NCBI RefSeq assembly: GCF_947500985.1 | Contig: NZ_CANMTX010000012.1 | Location: 1-64,000 of the forward strand | Length of the DNA stretch: 64,000 nt | Origin: an uncultured Maribacter sp. | GTDB lineage: Bacteria; Bacteroidota; Bacteroidia; Flavobacteriales; Flavobacteriaceae | Reading direction: 5' to 3' | In this document: piece by piece, positions 15,516 to 23,759 of the stretch | Position numbering within the stretch: the first letter of the stretch is position 1 | Layout: each line of letters starts with the position of its first letter | Program-made: the position numbers and the translations under genes | The notes under the pieces: model-generated | Databases searched by the model: none | What the model was told of the DNA's origin: nothing | Seen by the model: only the letters and a program-made list of their open reading frames with translations

Positions 15516-16523
15516 TTACTGCCCTCCATTTAATTCTTTCATAATTTCAGCAAACAATTGGTAAGATTTAATACGGTCTTTGCCATCATAAATATTGGTT
15601 ACCGCTATAAGTTCATCTACTTGGGTATCAGTAATAAATTGTTGTACCTGCTTTTTAACGGTCTCTTTGCTACCAATAAAGGAATACTTCAACATTTGCT
15701 GTACAGACGGATTCTGACTTAACTCGCGTATATCTTCAGTCATGTCTACTGGTGGCTGCATAAAACCTCTATTTCCTGTCAACAAGCCTACAATCATTTT
15801 GTAAAGCGATGTTGAAATGCGTTCTGCTTCTTCATCGGTATCTGCAATAATGATGTTCACTCCCGCAGCCGTATATGGTTTTTCTAACTCCTTAGATGGC
15901 TGAAATTCATTGTGATAAATTTTCAACGCATTCATTAGGTGGGTTGTAGCAAAGTGGCTCGCAAATGCATAAGGCAAACCTTTTTTAGCTGCTAAATGTG
16001 CACTATCTGTACTAGAGCCCAAAATGTATAAAGGCACCTCTACCCCTTCAGCTAAAGTAGCACGTACTTTTGCATGGGCATTTTCAGGAGAAAAGTAGCG
16101 TTGTATTTTTTCAACCTCTAAAGGAAACGACTGTGCTGCCTGAAAAAAATCAGAACGTATGGCTTGTGCCGTCAATTGATCCGTACCTGGTGCGCGACCC
16201 AAGCCTAAGTCTATTCGGTTAGGATATAATATGCCTAATGTACCAAACTGCTCTGCTATAATTAACGGGGAATGGTTAGGCAACATTATTCCACCAGACC
16301 CAATTCGTATTGTTTTTGTTTCTTCGGCAATCTTACCTATTAAAATGGATGTTGCACTACTACCTATAGCTATAGAATTGTGATGCTCTGCCAACCAAAA
16401 ACGGGTATAGCCAGATTCTTCCGCTGCTTGCGCAAGAGCTACGGAATGATCAAAGGTATCTTTCAATGTAGTCCCCTGCGATACTATGGCTAAATCTAAT
16501 ATGGAATATTTTATTTTTTTCAT
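15516..16523 (-). CDS. LLM class flavin-dependent oxidoreductase
   Basis: A luciferase-like monooxygenase of 335 residues, cytosolic, using reduced flavin and oxygen on an unknown small substrate. Typical signatures: YTRFWLAEHHN near residues 40-50, RIGSGGIMLPNHSPL, and RIDLGLGRAPGTD. It belongs to the MsnO8/YwcH-like group by appearance. It lies 53 bp downstream of an ArsR-type regulator on the same strand, which suggests regulation by that protein. Confidence 0.88.
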   Translation of the reverse strand: MKKIKYSILDLAIVSQGTTLKDTFDHSVALAQAAEESGYTRFWLAEHHNSIAIGSSATSILIGKIAEETKTIRIGSGGIMLPNHSPLIIAEQFGTLGILYPNRIDLGLGRAPGTDQLTAQAIRSDFFQAAQSFPLEVEKIQRYFSPENAHAKVRATLAEGVEVPLYILGSSTDSAHLAAKKGLPYAFASHFATTHLMNALKIYHNEFQPSKELEKPYTAAGVNIIIADTDEEAERISTSLYKMIVGLLTGNRGFMQPPVDMTEDIRELSQNPSVQQMLKYSFIGSKETVKKQVQQFITDTQVDELIAVTNIYDGKDRIKSYQLFAEIMKELNGGQ

Positions 16524-16576
16524 ACTAATAAATTCATTTATATATTTAAAAGTATCTATATATCTATTTAAAAAAA

Positions 16577-16870
16577 TTACAAATTTTGCAACCTCAACAT
16601 ATAATTATCCCACACTTCATGATTCAAGGTATAATTATAATTACGACCTATTTTATGTTTGTTTATCAAGCCTGCTTCTACAAGTTTTTTTACATGATGA
16701 CTTATAGATGGTTGTGCTAAATCAAGTAATTTACAGGCTTTGGTACATTCTACCTTTCCTTGGTTATTTTGCATATACTGCAACAATTTCAACCGATTAA
16801 CATCACTTAATGCTTTAGAAATTTTCTCAACCTGTTTTAGCTCCATGATGTGTTTAATATATTGATACAT
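16577..16870 (-). CDS. ArsR family winged-helix regulator
   Basis: A small winged-helix protein of 97 residues, or 90 if the second ATG at 16846 is used. Core SKALSDVNRLKLLQYMQ, then ACKLLDLAQPSISHHVKKL (recognition helix) and AGLINKHKIGRNYNYTLN (wing). A cysteine pair (ECTKACKLLD) is near the position of the alpha-3 metal site of ArsR/SmtB proteins, but a CVC box is not present, so metal or redox sensing is only possible. It precedes the flavin monooxygenase gene in the same direction. Confidence 0.85.
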   Translation of the reverse strand: MYQYIKHIMELKQVEKISKALSDVNRLKLLQYMQNNQGKVECTKACKLLDLAQPSISHHVKKLVEAGLINKHKIGRNYNYTLNHEVWDNYMLRLQNL

Positions 16871-16962
16871 GCAAATGTATTTATAAATATTAATTTAAAA
16901 TACAAATTGGGAAGACCTTAATAATTATTAACTTGACCTTAAGAATAATACTATAACTATAG

Positions 16963-17394
16963 ATGAAGAAAATTACTCAAGCACCACATTTTATGTTCTT
17001 GATTCTTATTCCAATAATACTACTCATTGGATTGTTAAAACCTGACAAAACACTTGAAATTAATATTCATGATACATATATTCTAATTGCATTATTGCAT
17101 TTAGCTGTTTTGATTTCTATTATCTTCGGAATTCTAGGATTAGGCTATTGGGTAGTAATTAAATTAAACAAAAGGTTGGTAAATTGGCTTACCATAATTC
17201 ATTTAATCATCACAGTTATCAGTTTATGCTTAATAATATTAATCCCATTTTTCTTACCAGAATCCAATCAAGGTATTACCTCTTTATATTTTGATGCACA
17301 AGTAACTATTACTTTATCCGCACTTGTAGCAGTTTGTATACAGTCTTTATATCTCGTAAATATTATAACTGCCCTAATCAGAAAAACAAATTAA
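16963..17394 (+). CDS. Four-helix membrane protein, unknown function
   Basis: A 143-residue protein with four predicted transmembrane segments (about 10-26, 38-62, 73-95 and 110-135). The segment NIHDTYILIALLHLAVL resembles the DTY...H stretch of haem-copper oxidase subunit I, and small proteins like this are sometimes annotated as oxidase subunit I-like in flavobacteria; too little is present for a catalytic subunit. It stands alone between the ArsR and antiporter genes. Confidence 0.55.
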   Translation: MKKITQAPHFMFLILIPIILLIGLLKPDKTLEINIHDTYILIALLHLAVLISIIFGILGLGYWVVIKLNKRLVNWLTIIHLIITVISLCLIILIPFFLPESNQGITSLYFDAQVTITLSALVAVCIQSLYLVNIITALIRKTN

Positions 17395-17459
17395 ATTTTT
17401 TAATAAATGTTAGGTATTAATGCAACATGTTAACATTGTGCCAAACCTTAGCATTTACA

Positions 17460-17488
17460 TTGGTTTTTTAATAAATGATTTAACTTTG
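17460..17488 (+). promoter_or_regulatory. Promoter of the K+/H+ antiporter gene
   Basis: TTG at 17460-17462, an 18-nt spacer, and TAACTTTG at 17481-17488. This fits the Bacteroidota housekeeping consensus TTG / TAnnTTTG exactly. The start codon is 30 bp downstream. Confidence 0.65.
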
Positions 17489-17518
17489 CTACGTTAAAAT
17501 TAAGATTAATAACCACCA

Positions 17519-18991
17519 ATGAATCTTACAATTGAAAACATACTTTTAGTAGGTTCTATTCTGCTATTTATTAGCATTATAGTAGGTAAGACCTCCTACA
17601 AGTTTGGGGTACCTACATTAATCCTTTTCTTGGCTATTGGTATGCTGGCAGGTTCTGATGGTATTGGCGGTATTCAGTTCGACGACCCCAAGCTTGCTCA
17701 ATTTATAGGTATCGTTTCTTTGAACTTTATTCTCTTTTCTGGTGGATTAGATACCAACTGGAAAGCTGTAAAACCGATTTTAAAAGAAGGTTTGGTACTT
17801 TCTACCTTAGGTGTACTGCTTACAGCACTTACACTAGGTACTTTTGTGTACTACATTACAGACTTCACCATTTACGAGAGTATGCTTTTGGGATCTATAG
17901 TTTCATCTACCGATGCCGCCGCTGTCTTCTCCATATTACGTTCAAAGAACTTAGCGTTAAAAAGCAACCTTAGACCTACATTAGAACTAGAAAGTGGTAG
18001 TAACGACCCTATGGCCTATGTACTTACACTTGCTTTTCTAACCTTGGTCATTAATCAAGATTTAAGTGTTCTTTCCATCATACCACTATTTTTGCAACAA
18101 ATGATACTGGGAGCTATAGGTGGATTTGCTTTTGGTAAATTGAGTGAGATTATCATCAATAAAATCAAACTTGGTTTTGAAGGTTTGTATCCGGTATTGG
18201 TAATCGCTCTAATGTTCATCACCTTTTCAGCTACAGATGCTGTTGGTGGTAACGGATTCTTAGCCATTTACATTTGTGCCGTATATTTAGGTAATCAAGA
18301 TTTAATACATAAATCGACCATTTTAAAGATGTTCGATGGTATGGCTTGGTTAATGCAAATTGTATTGTTCCTAACCTTAGGATTATTAGTTTTTCCATCG
18401 CAAATTATCCCATATTTAGGCATCGGATTACTTATTTCAGTATTCCTAATTCTAGTAGCAAGACCGGTTAGTGTTTTATTGAGCCTCATGTTCTTTAAAA
18501 TGAAAATGGGACGTCGGTTTTATATTTCATGGGTAGGTTTACGTGGAGCAGTGCCTATTGTATTTGCTACTTATCCCCTATTGGCTGGTATAGACAAAGC
18601 GAATATCATTTTCAGCATTGTATTCTTTATATCAGTTTCATCAGTATTAATACAAGGTACTACGTTGTCTATTTTTGCAAAATGGCTGAATGTTGCTTTG
18701 CCTGACGAGGTGAAACCTATAGCAGAAAATGACAGGTATATTCTCAATCTACCGAAATCTGCTATGGAAGAAGTTATAATTTTGCCAAATAGTTTTGCGG
18801 TAGATAAACGTATAATAGATTTGCACTTACCAAGGGCTGCATTCATTGTTATGATCAAACGAGATGGAACTTTTGTTAGACCCGGCGGTTCTACCATTAT
18901 AGAAGCTAATGATACGCTAGTATTGCTGCTAGATAATGATGAAAGTTTACAAGAAGTTAATGTAATTCTAAACCAAGCGGTTATTGCTTAA
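17519..18991 (+). CDS. Potassium/proton antiporter, CPA1 type with TrkA-C domain
   Basis: A 490-residue inner-membrane antiporter of the NhaP2/CvrA kind, exchanging cytosolic K+ (or Na+) for H+. About twelve transmembrane helices span residues 5-395, including the conserved SSTDAAAVFSIL and ESGSNDPMAYV segments that carry the ion-binding Asp residues. The C-terminal part (about 415-485) is a TrkA-C/RCK_C-like regulatory domain (AAFIVMIKRDGTFVRPGGST). Length matches the family. A small exported-protein gene follows within 2 bp of the stop. Confidence 0.92.
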   Translation: MNLTIENILLVGSILLFISIIVGKTSYKFGVPTLILFLAIGMLAGSDGIGGIQFDDPKLAQFIGIVSLNFILFSGGLDTNWKAVKPILKEGLVLSTLGVLLTALTLGTFVYYITDFTIYESMLLGSIVSSTDAAAVFSILRSKNLALKSNLRPTLELESGSNDPMAYVLTLAFLTLVINQDLSVLSIIPLFLQQMILGAIGGFAFGKLSEIIINKIKLGFEGLYPVLVIALMFITFSATDAVGGNGFLAIYICAVYLGNQDLIHKSTILKMFDGMAWLMQIVLFLTLGLLVFPSQIIPYLGIGLLISVFLILVARPVSVLLSLMFFKMKMGRRFYISWVGLRGAVPIVFATYPLLAGIDKANIIFSIVFFISVSSVLIQGTTLSIFAKWLNVALPDEVKPIAENDRYILNLPKSAMEEVIILPNSFAVDKRIIDLHLPRAAFIVMIKRDGTFVRPGGSTIIEANDTLVLLLDNDESLQEVNVILNQAVIA

Positions 18992-18992
18992 T

Positions 18993-19367
18993 ATGAAAAG
19001 TACAAATAACATATTTAGAGTTCTTTTATTCGTTACAATTTATTGTTTCGGGATATATAGTTCTGCAAATACGTTACCCTTTTCTAAAGAGGTTGTAATA
19101 AGCCTAAACAGCAGTAAGCAATCCTTATTCAAAGAATCTACAAAGACATTATCTCCGCATGCACAGCAATCTGAAATTTCAGTTTCTGATGTTGCCGAAG
19201 TATCATCACCTAATTACAAATTACCATTTACAAGTTACAACTCACATTTAAATAATAGTGAGTTACGCTTCGTAGCAAGAATAAAGCAGTACCAACTGTT
19301 CGCTAATACGTTATTGATAAGACATAGAAAGTCTGATCTCATCTTCCCTTTCCATAGTTTCTGGTAA
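18993..19367 (+). CDS. Small exported protein of unknown function
   Basis: A 124-residue protein starting at the ATG at 18993, one base after the antiporter stop, so translation is probably coupled. An N-terminal hydrophobic stretch (about 8-24) suits a signal peptide or anchor. The rest is low in charge and rich in Ser and has no family I recognise; the C-terminus is unusual (LIFPFHSFW). Confidence 0.5.
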   Translation: MKSTNNIFRVLLFVTIYCFGIYSSANTLPFSKEVVISLNSSKQSLFKESTKTLSPHAQQSEISVSDVAEVSSPNYKLPFTSYNSHLNNSELRFVARIKQYQLFANTLLIRHRKSDLIFPFHSFW

Positions 19368-19475
19368 TCCATTTTTTTAAAGGTTATCGTTTTGGTAATC
19401 ATATGTAACTATTTGATATGGTGTTATTTAAAACATCATAAAGAAAACAATATATCATATTTAAAAAATTAGAAA

Positions 19476-19955
19476 ATGGAATTAGGAATAGCCGCTATTG
19501 GTTTAGCATCTGTTGCACTTTGTGCAATGCCTTTTGTTGTAACTAGCAGAAGTAGAAAAACGAAAGAAAAACAAATGATGACATCTCTAAACGATGTTGC
19601 CAGTAAACATAATTGTAAAATAACGGAACATGAAATTTTTGGTCACTACGCCATAGGTGTTGATGCACAGAAAAAATTCGTATTCTTTATTTCACAAATC
19701 GGAGAAGTTTTAAATCAGCAATACGCGGATTTATCTACTATTAAGACCTCTGAAATTGCCAATATCGGCAAATCGTATGCTAGAAAAGAGAAAATAACAG
19801 AGCGTTTACTTTTGAATCTTTTTTCGAAAAAAGCAAATGAAGCCGATACCGTTTTTGAATTCTATAATGCTGAAGTAAACTATCAATTGAGCGGAGAGTT
19901 TCAGTCTATTGAAAAATGGAACAAGGTGATTAAGAACTTGCTTAAAAGTAATTAG
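19476..19955 (+). CDS. Hypothetical protein with N-terminal membrane anchor
   Basis: A 159-residue protein with one N-terminal transmembrane segment (about 3-24) followed by a basic stretch (RSRKTKEKQ), so the soluble domain should be cytosolic. That domain has a strand-rich middle (FGHYAIGVDAQKKFVFFISQ) and a helical C-terminus. I recognise no family. It stands alone and is followed by a terminator-like hairpin. Confidence 0.55.
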   Translation: MELGIAAIGLASVALCAMPFVVTSRSRKTKEKQMMTSLNDVASKHNCKITEHEIFGHYAIGVDAQKKFVFFISQIGEVLNQQYADLSTIKTSEIANIGKSYARKEKITERLLLNLFSKKANEADTVFEFYNAEVNYQLSGEFQSIEKWNKVIKNLLKSN

Positions 19956-19984
19956 TCTATATCAACAAAGTTCTCTTTAATTAT

Positions 19985-20040
19985 AAAAGCGAGTAGATAA
20001 TCTTATAAAAAAAGGTTAGCTATTCGCTTTTGTTTTTTAA
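19985..20040 (+). terminator. Rho-independent terminator candidate
   Basis: AAAAGCGAGTAG (19985-19996) pairs, with one mismatch, with CTATTCGCTTTT (20020-20031); the stem is followed by a T-rich stretch (GTTTTTTAA). It ends the 19476 transcription unit. Confidence 0.6.
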
Positions 20041-20090
20041 AGCGTTAAAATTTTATTAGCTTGTAAAAGCACACGAGCATGAATTAGAAA

Positions 20091-20702
20091 ATGAAATTAT
20101 TCGATATAAAGGTTGACCATAGTAAAAACTTGCTTCCGCAGGGTGGAACAGTTAATTACTACGGAAAAATACTTACCCAACAGAAAGCTGAGAATTACCT
20201 AGACAAACTGCTCAATAACATTGTTTGGAAGAATGATGAAGCTATTATCTTTGGAAAAAAGATTATTACCAAACGTAAAGTAGCTTGGTATGGCAAAAAA
20301 CCATTCGAATATACTTACTCTAATACTACAAAACTGGCGTTACCGTGGACGACGGAGTTACTGGAATTAAAAGATAGAATAGAACAAGAAACGGGAGAAA
20401 CCTTTAACTCGTGCCTTCTAAACTTATATCACGACGGTAGCGAGGGTATGGCTTGGCACAGTGATGGAGAAAAAGACTTGAAAAAGAACGGAGCCATTGC
20501 CTCTCTTAGTTTTGGTGATGAACGCAAATTCGCTTTTAAACATAAAGAAACAAAAGAAAAAGTAGAACTGGTTTTAGAACATGGTAGCTTATTGATTATG
20601 AAAGATGAAACCCAAACGAATTGGCTGCATCGACTACCGCCAACAACTAAAAGCAAGAATCCTAGGGTAAATTTGACTTTTAGAACTATTGTGGAAAAGT
20701 AA
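20091..20702 (+). CDS. AlkB-like 2-oxoglutarate/Fe(II) dioxygenase
   Basis: A 203-residue non-haem iron dioxygenase of the AlkB family (AlkB2/3-like), expected to remove alkyl groups from DNA or RNA bases by oxidative dealkylation. Iron ligands His123 and Asp125 (AWHSDGE) and His180 (NWLHRLPP), with 2-oxoglutarate-binding Arg192 and Arg198 (PRVNLTFRTI). The substrate-proximal NLYHDGSEGM segment precedes the HxD motif. Complete length; convergent with the MocR gene. Confidence 0.92.
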   Translation: MKLFDIKVDHSKNLLPQGGTVNYYGKILTQQKAENYLDKLLNNIVWKNDEAIIFGKKIITKRKVAWYGKKPFEYTYSNTTKLALPWTTELLELKDRIEQETGETFNSCLLNLYHDGSEGMAWHSDGEKDLKKNGAIASLSFGDERKFAFKHKETKEKVELVLEHGSLLIMKDETQTNWLHRLPPTTKSKNPRVNLTFRTIVEK

Positions 20703-20720
20703 TTTTAAACAAATAAATGC

Positions 20721-22166
20721 TTAGTTCTTTATCTGCTCATAGTTTTTAATGAGTATTCCTAAACGGTATAAAGCATTATCTATTTCTTCATTCCAAACCA
20801 GTCCGTAACTAAGACGAAGACAATTGGTGTACTGATCTTGGAGTGTAAAAATCTTTCCAGGAAAAAATCTAATTTCTTCACATTCCGCTAACTTATAGAT
20901 CACCTCTGTATCTATAGTTGAAGCTAATTCTATCCATAATAGAAACCCTCCCTTTGGTTTGCTTACTCGTGTATCTTTTGGAAAATATGCTACAATAGCT
21001 TTTAAAAATTTCAAACTGTTCGTATGTAGCGTATGCCGTAACTTTCTTAAATGATGGTCATACCTACCCTTTTCTAAAAATAACGCCAATGCTTCTTCGG
21101 TAATTGTCGCCGTGGTTGAAGACAAATAAAGTTTTAGTTTCACGATTTCATCGAAATAGTTACCTGGTGCCACCCATCCTACCCTATACCCACAAGCAAG
21201 TGTTTTAGAAAAAGAGCCGCATAGAATTACAAGACCTGTATCATCATAGGTTTTACAAGTAGTAGGTCTACTTTCTCCATAATAAATATCACCATATATA
21301 TCATCTTCTATAAGTGGAATGTTATGTTTTTGAATAATTTTCACCAATGCCTTTTTACCATCATCAGACATTGTATTCCCCATAGGGTTATTAAAATTAG
21401 AAATTATTGCAATTGCCTTAATATCGTTCTTCTCAATCGCTTTTTCTAAAGCTTTTAAATCTATACCTGACAGGGGATCTGTTGGTAGTTCTAAAACCCG
21501 TAAGCCTAAAGTATTTGCAAGTTGTAATAATCCAAAATAAACAGGGCTTTCCACTGCAATGGTATCTCCTGGCTTTGTTACGGTCATCAACGAAAATGAT
21601 AATGCGCTGGTACAACCAGATGTTATGATTAAATCATTTTCGGTAAGCTTACCTCCCCATAGAATGGACCTTCGCGCTATTTGTCTTCGTAAATTCTCAC
21701 GTCCTAAAATATCGCCTTGTGCACTGCCACCTAGCGGCAACGATATAATTGCCTCATGCATTACTTTGTTTAACTTCGCAATAGGCAACAACTCTTTTGA
21801 TGGTACACCCAATGAAAAGTCAACGCCTTTTTCAATAGTAATATTCTGAAAAAAATCAACAATAATCTCTGTTGAACTACTTTTTACAGATGATTGATGC
21901 GGACTACTCTTCTCAAGATTTTTTGGAATATCCGTGGAGCAAAAAATGACAAAATATCCAGATTTAGGTTTAGGCTCAATTAAATTTTTTGCCTCTAATT
22001 GATAATACGCCTGTAGCACAGTGCTTATACTAACGCCGTATTCTTGCTGCAATACGCGTAATGAAGGTAACTTATCGCCTAACTTAAGAACGCCTTCATA
22101 AATTTGTTGCTCTATACTGTTAGCGATTTCAATGTATTTATAACTTTTTGTGGGTATTGATTTCAA
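20721..22166 (-). CDS. MocR-type (GntR/aminotransferase) transcriptional regulator
   Basis: A 481-residue fusion of a GntR winged helix (1-75; KLGDKLPSLRVLQQEYGVSI) and an aspartate-aminotransferase-like domain (about 100-475) with the PLP lysine Lys321 in GSFSKTLACGYRVGW and NNPMGN in the middle. MocR proteins sense PLP or amino compounds and activate neighbouring genes while often repressing themselves. The gene is divergent from a PLP-dependent decarboxylase at 22280, the likely target. Confidence 0.92.
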   Translation of the reverse strand: MKSIPTKSYKYIEIANSIEQQIYEGVLKLGDKLPSLRVLQQEYGVSISTVLQAYYQLEAKNLIEPKPKSGYFVIFCSTDIPKNLEKSSPHQSSVKSSSTEIIVDFFQNITIEKGVDFSLGVPSKELLPIAKLNKVMHEAIISLPLGGSAQGDILGRENLRRQIARRSILWGGKLTENDLIITSGCTSALSFSLMTVTKPGDTIAVESPVYFGLLQLANTLGLRVLELPTDPLSGIDLKALEKAIEKNDIKAIAIISNFNNPMGNTMSDDGKKALVKIIQKHNIPLIEDDIYGDIYYGESRPTTCKTYDDTGLVILCGSFSKTLACGYRVGWVAPGNYFDEIVKLKLYLSSTTATITEEALALFLEKGRYDHHLRKLRHTLHTNSLKFLKAIVAYFPKDTRVSKPKGGFLLWIELASTIDTEVIYKLAECEEIRFFPGKIFTLQDQYTNCLRLSYGLVWNEEIDNALYRLGILIKNYEQIKN

Positions 22167-22177
22167 TATGATTTTTT

Positions 22178-22221
22178 ATCTGTACTGGTTAAATTTACAA
22201 AAACTGAATCTGTTATGGTAT
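22178..22221. promoter_or_regulatory. Direct repeat in the MocR/decarboxylase intergenic region
   Basis: ATCTGTACTGGTT (22178-22190) and ATCTGTTATGGTA (22208-22220) agree at 10 of 13 positions and are exactly 30 bp apart, about three helical turns. MocR regulators such as GabR bind direct repeats, and the TGGTAT at 22216 equals the reverse complement of the GabR word ATACCA, so this is a good operator candidate. Confidence 0.5.
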
Positions 22222-22279
22222 CTATAAATTGTTCAATTTTGAATGCGATAATTAGTAAGAATTCTAAAAACATGTAAAA

Positions 22280-23683
22280 ATGAGCAGCACAAGTTTAGTA
22301 CAGAACCAGATGTATAAAGAAGTGGATGATAAAATCATTTTTAAAAAAGCGTCACAATTCGCAAAAGAATACCTAGAAAGTGTTTTTGAACGAAATGTAT
22401 ATCCAACAGAAGAGGCATTATCTGACTTAGATAAATTTGATGAATCTATGCCGCAGAATTCGAGTAAAGCCAATGATGTTTTAGATTTTTTAAATCAATA
22501 CGGTTCTCCTGCAACAGTTACCACAACAGGTGCTAGATACTTCGGCTTTGTTTCTGGTGGTGCAATTCCGGTAAGTTTAGCCGCAAAAGTAATATCTACA
22601 TTTTGGGATCAAGCACCAGCCATGCACGTGCTCTCCCCTATTGGATCAGCACTGGAAACTGTTGTTGAGAAATGGTTAAAAGAGATTTTTAATCTTCCTG
22701 AAAGTACGGTTGCTGGTTTTGTCAGTGGTACTTCTACTGCTAATTTCTGCGGATTAGCAGCTGCGCGCTTTAGATTACTATCCAACCTTAATTGGAACAT
22801 TAACGATAAAGGACTGTTCAATGCTCCTCAACTACGAATTGTTACTGGTAAACATGCACATTCTACTATTCTTAAAGCAATAGGACTTTTAGGATTTGGT
22901 AAAGAAAATATTGAATGGGTAGATGTTGATGATCAAGGTAGACTAGAGCTGAATAATTTACCCCAATTAGATGAAAGAACTATATTAATTCTACAAGCTG
23001 GGAATGTTAACAGCGGTTCTTTTGATAATTTCTCGGAGCTTTGTAAAATTGCAAAAAAAGCAAAATCATGGGTACACATTGATGGTGCTTTTGGTCTGTG
23101 GGCTGGTGCCGTAGATAAATTAAAACATTTAACAAAGGGAATTGAAGGAGCCAACTCTTGGGCTGTTGACGGACATAAAACCCTTAACACTCCTTATGAT
23201 TGTGGCATTGTACTTTGTGAAGATGAAGCTGCAATTAGATCTGCCCTACATATGACCGGAAGCTACATTATAACATGCGAAAAGCGAGATGGTATGTTCT
23301 ATACACCAGAGATGTCACGCAGAGCCAGAGTTATTGAGCTATGGGCAACAATGAAATATTTAGGCAAAAATGGTATTGATGAAATGATTTATGAAATGCA
23401 CATAAGAGCCAATCAGTTTGCCAATGAAATTAAGATTGTAGACGGATTCTCTGTTCTTAATGACGTTGTTTTTAATCAAGTTTTAATTCAATGTAATACT
23501 GATGAAGTAACAGATAATGTATTACAAAAGGTTCAAGAGTTACGAGAATGTTGGGCAGGCGGCTCGATATGGAAAGGTAAAAAAGTAGTTAGAATCAGTA
23601 TCTGTTCTTGGGCAACCACCTCGTCTGATATTTCACGCTCCGTAAACTCTTTCAAACAAGCTTTAAATGAAATATCTAAATAA
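22280..23683 (+). CDS. PLP-dependent group II decarboxylase-like enzyme
   Basis: A 467-residue fold-type I PLP enzyme of the glutamate/aromatic amino-acid decarboxylase family. PLP-binding Lys300 lies in AVDGHKTLNTPYDCG, and the cofactor-ring Asp/His region is WVHIDGAFGLWAG. The N-terminal part carries TTTGARYFGFVSGG and the C-terminal part CSWATTSSDI. The substrate cannot be assigned. It is divergent from the MocR regulator, which probably activates it in response to an amino compound or to PLP status. Confidence 0.88.
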   Translation: MSSTSLVQNQMYKEVDDKIIFKKASQFAKEYLESVFERNVYPTEEALSDLDKFDESMPQNSSKANDVLDFLNQYGSPATVTTTGARYFGFVSGGAIPVSLAAKVISTFWDQAPAMHVLSPIGSALETVVEKWLKEIFNLPESTVAGFVSGTSTANFCGLAAARFRLLSNLNWNINDKGLFNAPQLRIVTGKHAHSTILKAIGLLGFGKENIEWVDVDDQGRLELNNLPQLDERTILILQAGNVNSGSFDNFSELCKIAKKAKSWVHIDGAFGLWAGAVDKLKHLTKGIEGANSWAVDGHKTLNTPYDCGIVLCEDEAAIRSALHMTGSYIITCEKRDGMFYTPEMSRRARVIELWATMKYLGKNGIDEMIYEMHIRANQFANEIKIVDGFSVLNDVVFNQVLIQCNTDEVTDNVLQKVQELRECWAGGSIWKGKKVVRISICSWATTSSDISRSVNSFKQALNEISK

Positions 23684-23747
23684 ATCTATGATTCAAATTA
23701 CCTTAAAAGGAATGTCAGGATAATTAAATCAGTAATATAATTTCATT

Positions 23748-23755
23748 TAATTTTG
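23748..23755 (+). promoter_or_regulatory. Possible -7 element very close to a start codon
   Basis: TAATTTTG fits TAnnTTTG and ends 4 nt before the ATG at 23760, which would give a leaderless or nearly leaderless mRNA. No good TTG element is seen at the right distance, so this is weak. Confidence 0.25.
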
Positions 23756-23759
23756 CAGC

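Noticed and set aside
18055..18897. Several minus-strand open frames inside the antiporter gene
   Set aside because: They overlap a complete 490-residue transporter and show no domain of their own.
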